Assembly (NCBI GenBank): GCA_964449115.1
Contig: CAYUXW010000041.1
Coordinates: 1 to 11,414, forward strand
Direction: 5' to 3'
DNA length: 11,414 bases
Source: UBA1783 sp964449115
Lineage (GTDB): Bacteria > Bacillota_I > Bacilli_A > Erysipelotrichales > Erysipelotrichaceae
Part shown: positions 7,029 through 11,414 of the stretch, piece by piece
How positions within the stretch are numbered: position 1 is the first letter of the stretch
Layout: each line of letters begins with the position of its first letter
The notes under the pieces: generated by a model
What the model was told of the DNA's origin: nothing
What the model saw: only the letters and a program-made list of their open reading frames with translations
Databases searched by the model: none
Translations under genes and position numbers: made by a program

Positions 7029-8054
7029 TCAATGACTATATATGTTGAATCCTTTTAATATTTCTATTTTTTTTTTATAATTTTCAAACATAACATCAGT
7101 AACTTTTTTGACATCAGCAAAAAACTTTTCAATTTTATCTTTTCGCCACAATGAAGCATCCTGTCTAAAGTGAGTAGTTTTATCATCGTTGTTGTCAAAG
7201 ACACCAATAGGTAAATGATATGTTTTGCCATGTGCTTTTACGGTTACTGTATCTTTTACTTCTGAATTTTCAATCAGGTACTTCATATCACAGGTACCAT
7301 AATCATTCATCATTACTTCTATTGACACACCATGGTTTAAAATTGAGCCTGGATCATTTGGGTCAGTTCTATGTTCATTTTTTCTTCTTGATTCCTCTGG
7401 GGTAACATCAATATATAAAATACAGGCTTTCTCTAAAATCTCAGGACATAAATATCTTAACGAAAACTGATATCCTTCAGGATCCTGAAGTGGAAAACTT
7501 GAACCATGTTTGCCACCTCTTGCTGCTTCTAAGATGATTGTTTTGTTGTTGAAGTTTTCTGGATACTCATTTAGTTTCGTTTTAAGAAGATCCAAAGCTT
7601 CTTCTTCCAAGGCTAGAGCTAATTTGTTTCGTATATCCGAAGCTAAAAGTCCCATTCTTGGCAACATTTCAACTTTTAAAGAAGCATTATCCATTCTATC
7701 AAACATCCATAATGCTGCACTATCAGGTTTGATTTTTACTCTATTTATAAGATCATGATAATCTTCATTAAGTAACATAAAAAGCATTGCATAATCACAA
7801 GCATTGTACATTGGAGCATCATCTGATGGAAAATAGATTCTTTTTTGTCCCAACTTGTCACATTCCTGGTCAATTCTTCTCATAAAATGGACATAAGGAA
7901 AGTCATCAAGTTGTAAAGTTTCTCCAAAATGGAATTCTTTCTGCAGTCTTTCTGGTTCTACATTCGCTAAAAAATGTCTGATTTCACTTTTACCACTGGC
8001 CGGTAAGGCAAATAGTAAAACAATATCAAATAAATTGTTATCATTATTTAACAT
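7029..8054 (-). CDS. P-loop NTPase (kinase-like), unknown function, paralogue 2
   Basis: The 341-residue protein is the last gene of the tdh-kbl operon, 18 bases after its paralogue. A Walker A motif ALPASGKS lies at residues 16-23, right after a hydrophobic strand. The shared block GETLQLDDFPYVHFM follows at about 44-58. A second strand, TIILEAARGG (172-181), is followed by GSSFPLQ. ILYIDVTPEESRRKNEHR (about 212-229) looks like the arginine-rich lid of small-molecule or polynucleotide kinases, then TDPNDPGS. The C-terminus is YHLPIGVFDNNDD and a lysine-rich tail of about 40 residues. No signal peptide or membrane segment is seen. The start has GGAG seven bases upstream. I infer a cytosolic phosphotransferase or ATPase; the substrate is unknown. 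Compared with its paralogue it carries a longer tail (NYKKKIEILKGFNIYSH). Confidence 0.8.
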   Translation of the reverse strand: MLNNDNNLFDIVLLFALPASGKSEIRHFLANVEPERLQKEFHFGETLQLDDFPYVHFMRRIDQECDKLGQKRIYFPSDDAPMYNACDYAMLFMLLNEDYHDLINRVKIKPDSAALWMFDRMDNASLKVEMLPRMGLLASDIRNKLALALEEEALDLLKTKLNEYPENFNNKTIILEAARGGKHGSSFPLQDPEGYQFSLRYLCPEILEKACILYIDVTPEESRRKNEHRTDPNDPGSILNHGVSIEVMMNDYGTCDMKYLIENSEVKDTVTVKAHGKTYHLPIGVFDNNDDKTTHFRQDASLWRKDKIEKFFADVKKVTDVMFENYKKKIEILKGFNIYSH

Positions 8055-8072
8055 AAAAATTCTCCAATCTAG

Positions 8073-9047
8073 CTATTTTTTAAAAGCAAACATCTTATCA
8101 GTAGCCTGTTTGATTCCTTCAGTTACATAATCTAATTCTTCTTTGGTCCACTCTTCCTTATTTTTTCTTAAAAATGATGTTCTATCATTTCTATTGTCAA
8201 ATATGCCAATTGGCAAATAATATGTTTCATCATAAGTTTTAACTGTAATAGTATCTTCTTTTTCCGAATTATCCTTTAGATACAACATATCATCACAACC
8301 ATAATCATTTATCATTACCGAAATTGGAACACCATGGAATAAATTTGAACCTGGATCATTTGGATCTGTTCTTTCTTCATTTTTTCTTCTTGATTCTTCA
8401 GGAGTAACCCAGATATACAGTATTTTAGCTTTTGATAAAATCTCTGGACAAAATTGTCTAAGTGAATATTGATATCCAAAAGCTCCCTGCAGCGGTAAAG
8501 ATGAACCGTCCCTGCCACCTCTGGCAGCTTCAATAATGATTGTTTTGTTGCTTAAATCTTCCGTATATTGCTGATACTTGAAATCTAAAATCTTTTGAGC
8601 TTCATCATCTAATTTTTTGGCTATTTTCCTTCTTAAATCATTATCAAGTTTTGCCAGTCTTGGGTTAATTCCGACCATTTTAGCTGCCTTATCAATTCTG
8701 GTAAAAAAGTATTCAGCAACACTGTCACAGCTGATAACATTACGATTTACTAAATCATAATAATCTTCATTTAATAAATTAATTAAGGTTCCCCAGTCTC
8801 TACTGTCTATAAATGGTTCTTCTCCTGGATAAAAGATTCTGTTTTTCCCCTCTTCTACTAATGCGGCATCGATCAGTTTCATAAAGTGAACATATGGAAA
8901 ATCATCTAACTGTAATGTTTCACCGATATGAAATTCTCTTTTCAAAACTTCTGGTTCAATGTTACTCAGGAAGTTTCTAACTTCACTTTTACCACTGGCT
9001 GGTAAAGCCAATAGTAAAACCACTTCAAATACACTTTCATTTTTCAT
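8073..9047 (-). CDS. P-loop NTPase (kinase-like), unknown function, paralogue 1
   Basis: The 324-residue protein is, by eye, identical to the following gene at about half of its positions along the whole length, so the two arose by tandem duplication. Walker A is ALPASGKS at 14-21, then GETLQLDDFPYVHFM (42-56), LLNEDYYDLVNR, TIIIEAARGGRDGSSLPLQ (169-187) and the arginine-rich segment VTPEESRRKNEERTDPNDPG (214-233), with R220, R221 and R226 conserved in both copies. The C-terminal block YYLPIGIFDN is also shared. The fold looks like a P-loop kinase with a lid, but the family is not one I can name. It begins one base after the kbl stop, so it is translationally linked to threonine catabolism genes. 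The upstream Shine-Dalgarno is weak (GATGGGAT), suggesting coupling to kbl translation. Confidence 0.8.
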   Translation of the reverse strand: MKNESVFEVVLLLALPASGKSEVRNFLSNIEPEVLKREFHIGETLQLDDFPYVHFMKLIDAALVEEGKNRIFYPGEEPFIDSRDWGTLINLLNEDYYDLVNRNVISCDSVAEYFFTRIDKAAKMVGINPRLAKLDNDLRRKIAKKLDDEAQKILDFKYQQYTEDLSNKTIIIEAARGGRDGSSLPLQGAFGYQYSLRQFCPEILSKAKILYIWVTPEESRRKNEERTDPNDPGSNLFHGVPISVMINDYGCDDMLYLKDNSEKEDTITVKTYDETYYLPIGIFDNRNDRTSFLRKNKEEWTKEELDYVTEGIKQATDKMFAFKK

Positions 9048-9048
9048 C

Positions 9049-10230
9049 TTATAATCCCATCTCTTTCTTTACTTCTTTAAAACACTTAATCGCAAAATCT
9101 AAGTCTTCTCTACTGTGGTTGGCTGAAATCTGTACTCTGATTCTCGCTTTATTCAGCGGTACTACTGGATAACTAAACCCAATAACATACACCCCTTTTT
9201 CCAGCATTCTATCTGCAAATTCACCAGCAACCTTAGCATCATATAACATCACTGGAACAATTGGATGGATAGAATCAACAATATCAAAGCCCAATTGTTT
9301 CATTTGACTTCTAAAATAAGCAGTATTTTCCTTTAATCTATCAATAACTTCAGTGCTTCTATTTAATATTTCAAAAGTTTTAAGCGAAGCAGCACAAATT
9401 GCTGGCGCTAATGTATTAGAAAATAAATATGGTCTGCTTCTTTGCCTTAACAAATCAACGATAGGCTGTTTAGCACTAGTATAACCTCCACTTGCACCAC
9501 CTAGCGCCTTACCTAAGGTACCAGTTATGATATCCACCCTATCCATTACTCCACAATACTCAGCTGTTCCTCTTCCCTTTTTTCCTACAAAACCAACAGC
9601 ATGCGAATCATCAACCATTACTAAAGCATCATATTTGTCAGCCAAATCACAGATAGTTTTTAAATCTGCCACTATGCCATCCATAGAAAAAACTCCATCA
9701 GTAGCAATCAATCTGATACGACAATCTTTAGCTTCAATAAGCTTTTCTTCAAGATCTTTCATATCATTATTTTTATATCTGAAACGTTTGGCCTTGCATA
9801 ACCTTACACCGTCGATAATTGAAGCATGATTCAATTCATCAGAAATAATGGCATCCTCAGCTGTCAATATCGTTTCAAATAATCCTGTATTCGCATCAAA
9901 ACAGCTGGAATATAAAATTGTATCATCCATTCCTAAAAAATCAGATATTGTTTTTTCTAATTCTTTGTGAATCAGTTGAGTTCCACAGATAAATCTGACT
10001 GAACTTAATCCATACCCCCATTTATCATAGGATGTTTTAGCTGCAGCTATAATTTCCTTATTATTTGCCAATCCCAGATAATTGTTGGCACACATATTTA
10101 AAACCTGCTTAGTTTCCGTAGTATCAATTAAAGCTTTTTGCTGAGTGGTAATAATTCTTTCTTTTTTATAGGTGCCACTTTTTTCTATTTCATCTAATTG
10201 TTCCTTATAAATATCCAATGCTTTTTTCAT
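9049..10230 (-). CDS. kbl: Glycine C-acetyltransferase (2-amino-3-ketobutyrate CoA ligase)
   Basis: The 393-residue PLP enzyme of the alpha-oxoamine synthase family splits 2-amino-3-ketobutyrate with CoA into glycine and acetyl-CoA, the second step of threonine degradation. Family landmarks are NNYLGLANN (49-57), SSVRFICGTQ (76-85), DELNHASIIDG with His135, ATDGVFSMDG (176-185), VDDSHAVGFVG with Asp207 and His210 near the PLP ring, and TGTLGKALGGASGG with the Schiff-base Lys241. The length agrees with E. coli Kbl (398). The start codon directly follows the tdh stop codon, and GGAG lies within the end of tdh, so the two are translationally coupled. Homologues such as 8-amino-7-oxononanoate synthase (BioF) share these motifs, but adjacency to tdh settles the assignment. 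Confidence 0.95.
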   Translation of the reverse strand: MKKALDIYKEQLDEIEKSGTYKKERIITTQQKALIDTTETKQVLNMCANNYLGLANNKEIIAAAKTSYDKWGYGLSSVRFICGTQLIHKELEKTISDFLGMDDTILYSSCFDANTGLFETILTAEDAIISDELNHASIIDGVRLCKAKRFRYKNNDMKDLEEKLIEAKDCRIRLIATDGVFSMDGIVADLKTICDLADKYDALVMVDDSHAVGFVGKKGRGTAEYCGVMDRVDIITGTLGKALGGASGGYTSAKQPIVDLLRQRSRPYLFSNTLAPAICAASLKTFEILNRSTEVIDRLKENTAYFRSQMKQLGFDIVDSIHPIVPVMLYDAKVAGEFADRMLEKGVYVIGFSYPVVPLNKARIRVQISANHSREDLDFAIKCFKEVKKEMGL

Positions 10231-11271
10231 TTATTTTCTCCAATCCAGGACTACTTTTCCTGACATACCCGAATTCATTGCTTCAAATCCTTTATCAAAA
10301 TCTTTATATGAAAACCTGTGTGTGATAAGAGGTGTTAAGTCAAGACCAATATCAATCATTGTCTGCATCTTATACCAGGTTTCATACATTCTTCTACCGT
10401 AGACACCAACAACTGTCAGCCCTTTAAAAATAATATTATTAAAATTGATTTCAGATGGTTTTGACTGAATACCCAGTAAAGCAATCTTGCCGCCATTTCT
10501 CATATTCTTAATCATACTATCTAACGCTGAGGCACTTCCCGACATTTCTAAACCCACATCAAAACCTTCTCTCATACGCAGTTCTTTGTGGCAATCTTCA
10601 ATCTTTTCTTTAGCAATATTGATTGTTTTAGTTGCTCCCATCTTTTTTGCCAAATCTAATCGAAAGTCATTCAAATCTGTAACAACAATATTTCTAGCCC
10701 CGTTTTGTCGACAAATAGCAGCTGACATGATACCGATTGGACCTGCTCCAGTAATTAATACATCTTCTCCAACTACATCAAATAATAATGATGTATGAGT
10801 GGCATTGCCAAAGGCATCAAAAAAGGCGACAACTTCCTCATCATATCTGGGATCAATCTTTATTACATTACTGGCTGGAATACAGATATATTCAGCAAAC
10901 GCTCCATCTCTTTGTACTCCTACACCGATAGTATTTTCACACCATTGTCCATTTCCAGCTCTGCAGTTTCTACAGTGTCCACAGACAATATGTCCCTCAC
11001 CAGATACCCTTTCGCCAATTTCAAAACCTGTTACCCCTTCACCATAACCAGCAACTTCACCAACATATTCATGACCAATGACAATCCCAACTTTGACATT
11101 CTGTTGAGCCCAATCATCCCAATTATAAATATGCACATCCGTACCACAGATTGATGTTTTATGTACTTTAATTAAAACATCATTTATACCAATTTCAGGT
11201 ATAGGAACCTTCTTCAAAACAAATCCTGCACATGGTTTTTCTTTTACAAGTGCATCCATCATACTTTCCAT
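10231..11271 (-). CDS. tdh: L-threonine 3-dehydrogenase (zinc-dependent)
   Basis: The 346-residue NAD-dependent medium-chain dehydrogenase oxidises threonine to 2-amino-3-ketobutyrate, the substrate of the next gene, kbl. Catalytic zinc ligands are Cys42 in SICGTDVHIYNWD and His67-Glu68 in GHEYVGEV. Structural zinc cysteines are C97, C100, C103 and C111 in CGHCRNCRAGNGQWC. The Rossmann fold has GAGPIG (175-180) and the NAD-selecting Asp199 in VVTDL. The block GEGHIVCGHCRNCR is typical of Tdh rather than sorbitol or alcohol dehydrogenases. Length fits E. coli Tdh (341). I keep the first ATG because GAGGAA lies six bases upstream; further ATG codons at residues 4 and 5 are less well placed. It is the first gene of the four-gene operon behind an rRNA terminator. 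Confidence 0.95.
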   Translation of the reverse strand: MESMMDALVKEKPCAGFVLKKVPIPEIGINDVLIKVHKTSICGTDVHIYNWDDWAQQNVKVGIVIGHEYVGEVAGYGEGVTGFEIGERVSGEGHIVCGHCRNCRAGNGQWCENTIGVGVQRDGAFAEYICIPASNVIKIDPRYDEEVVAFFDAFGNATHTSLLFDVVGEDVLITGAGPIGIMSAAICRQNGARNIVVTDLNDFRLDLAKKMGATKTINIAKEKIEDCHKELRMREGFDVGLEMSGSASALDSMIKNMRNGGKIALLGIQSKPSEINFNNIIFKGLTVVGVYGRRMYETWYKMQTMIDIGLDLTPLITHRFSYKDFDKGFEAMNSGMSGKVVLDWRK

Positions 11272-11296
11272 ATTAATTCCTCTTTTATCTATTATT

Positions 11297-11305
11297 ATTC
11301 TAACA
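11297..11305 (-). promoter_or_regulatory. Candidate extended -10 promoter of the tdh operon
   Basis: On the minus strand TGTTAGAAT provides a five-of-six -10 hexamer (TAGAAT, 11297-11302) with a TGn extension, much like the ppdK promoter. The -35 area is only T-rich. The start would be near 11290, leaving about 19 bases of leader containing GAGGAA. Only about 50 bases separate the rRNA terminator from the tdh ATG, so any promoter must lie here unless transcription reads through. Confidence 0.45.
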
Positions 11306-11315
11306 TATTATCCTC

Positions 11316-11352
11316 AAAATAAAAAAAGACTAATGCCAACTCATTAGTCTTA
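11316..11352 (-). terminator. Rho-independent terminator of the rRNA operon
   Basis: AAGACTAATG (11326-11335) and CATTAGTCTT (11342-11351) form a perfect 10-bp stem with a six-base loop. On the minus strand it is followed by TTTTTTTATTTT. It lies about 20 bases after the 5S rRNA end and terminates the transcript entering from the right. A preceding T run (11363-11369) directly after the 5S gene may add to termination. Confidence 0.88.
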
Positions 11353-11369
11353 ACAACAAAATAAAAAAA

Positions 11370-11414
11370 GAACCAGCAACGTGCTATTTTCACAGGGGCA
11401 AGCCCAACTATCGT
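11370..11414 (-). rRNA. rrf: 5S ribosomal RNA, 3' end (partial, runs off the window)
   Basis: On the minus strand the last 45 bases match the 3' part of 5S rRNA: a CGATAGTTGGG segment, then CTTGCCCCTGTGAAAATAGC and ACGTTGCTGGTTC. These line up with the Bacillus-type CGAUGGUAGU...CCCCUGUGAGAGUAGGACG...GCC pattern. The end is placed at the last base before the T run, where the helix I 3' strand would finish; the exact end is uncertain by a few bases. The remaining 5S and presumably 23S and 16S lie to the right, outside the window. Confidence 0.88.

Noticed and set aside
7220..7758. Plus-strand open frames of 61 and 82 codons opposite the P-loop gene
   Set aside because: They are antisense to a well-supported gene, have low-complexity Leu/Ser-rich translations and lack ribosome binding sites.
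8315..8533. A 72-codon minus-strand frame inside the other P-loop gene
   Set aside because: It is an out-of-frame shadow of a gene whose own frame shows conserved motifs throughout.
9527..11154. Several plus-strand open frames of 82-119 codons opposite kbl and tdh
   Set aside because: They lie antisense to fully conserved enzymes, have no ribosome binding sites and show no recognisable motif.
11306..11370. A T-box or riboswitch leader for the threonine genes
   Set aside because: The hairpin belongs to the rRNA operon terminator directly after 5S rRNA. No T-box sequence is present and the space before tdh is too short for such a leader.
1..11414. CRISPR arrays, complete insertion sequences, tRNA genes, prophage genes
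   Set aside because: No regularly spaced repeats, transposase motifs, tRNA cloverleaf patterns or phage genes were seen on either strand.

Overview
The window comes from a low-GC Firmicute. AT-rich intergenic DNA, strong AGGAGG-type ribosome binding sites, sigma-A promoters and a cysteine-less Bacilli-type YceD all support this. The gene content (PPDK, a Tdh/Kbl threonine pathway, TmcAL beside YceD) suggests an anaerobic gut lineage such as Erysipelotrichia. That placement is an inference and cannot be proved from the window. Almost everything is on the minus strand, co-oriented with the end of an rRNA operon at the right edge; only tmcAL is on the plus strand.

Left part (1-2770): yceD (DUF177) lies on the minus strand directly upstream of what should be rpmF, whose ribosome binding site is visible at the very edge. 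It has its own strong promoter, whose -35 lies in the end of the neighbouring gene. That neighbour is a lysophospholipase-like alpha/beta hydrolase, transcribed divergently from tmcAL (ylbM), the tRNA-Met cytidine acetate ligase gene. The known ylbM/ylbN/rpmF neighbourhood is therefore present with a hydrolase inserted.

Middle (2771-7028): a C-terminal remnant of an AAA/ABC-type ATPase gene, a single membrane-anchored sugar-phosphate transferase with a near-consensus promoter, and a complete pyruvate,phosphate dikinase gene (ppdK) with its own promoter and terminator. The 465-base gap upstream of ppdK holds degraded, protein-like reading frames.

Right part (7029-11414): a compact four-gene minus-strand operon runs tdh, kbl and then two tandem paralogous P-loop proteins of unknown function, with gaps of 0, 1 and 18 bases. 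Tdh and Kbl convert threonine through 2-amino-3-ketobutyrate to glycine and acetyl-CoA. The P-loop pair is the least explained and most interesting content. Just upstream of tdh are the rRNA operon terminator and the 3' end of a 5S rRNA gene that runs off the window.
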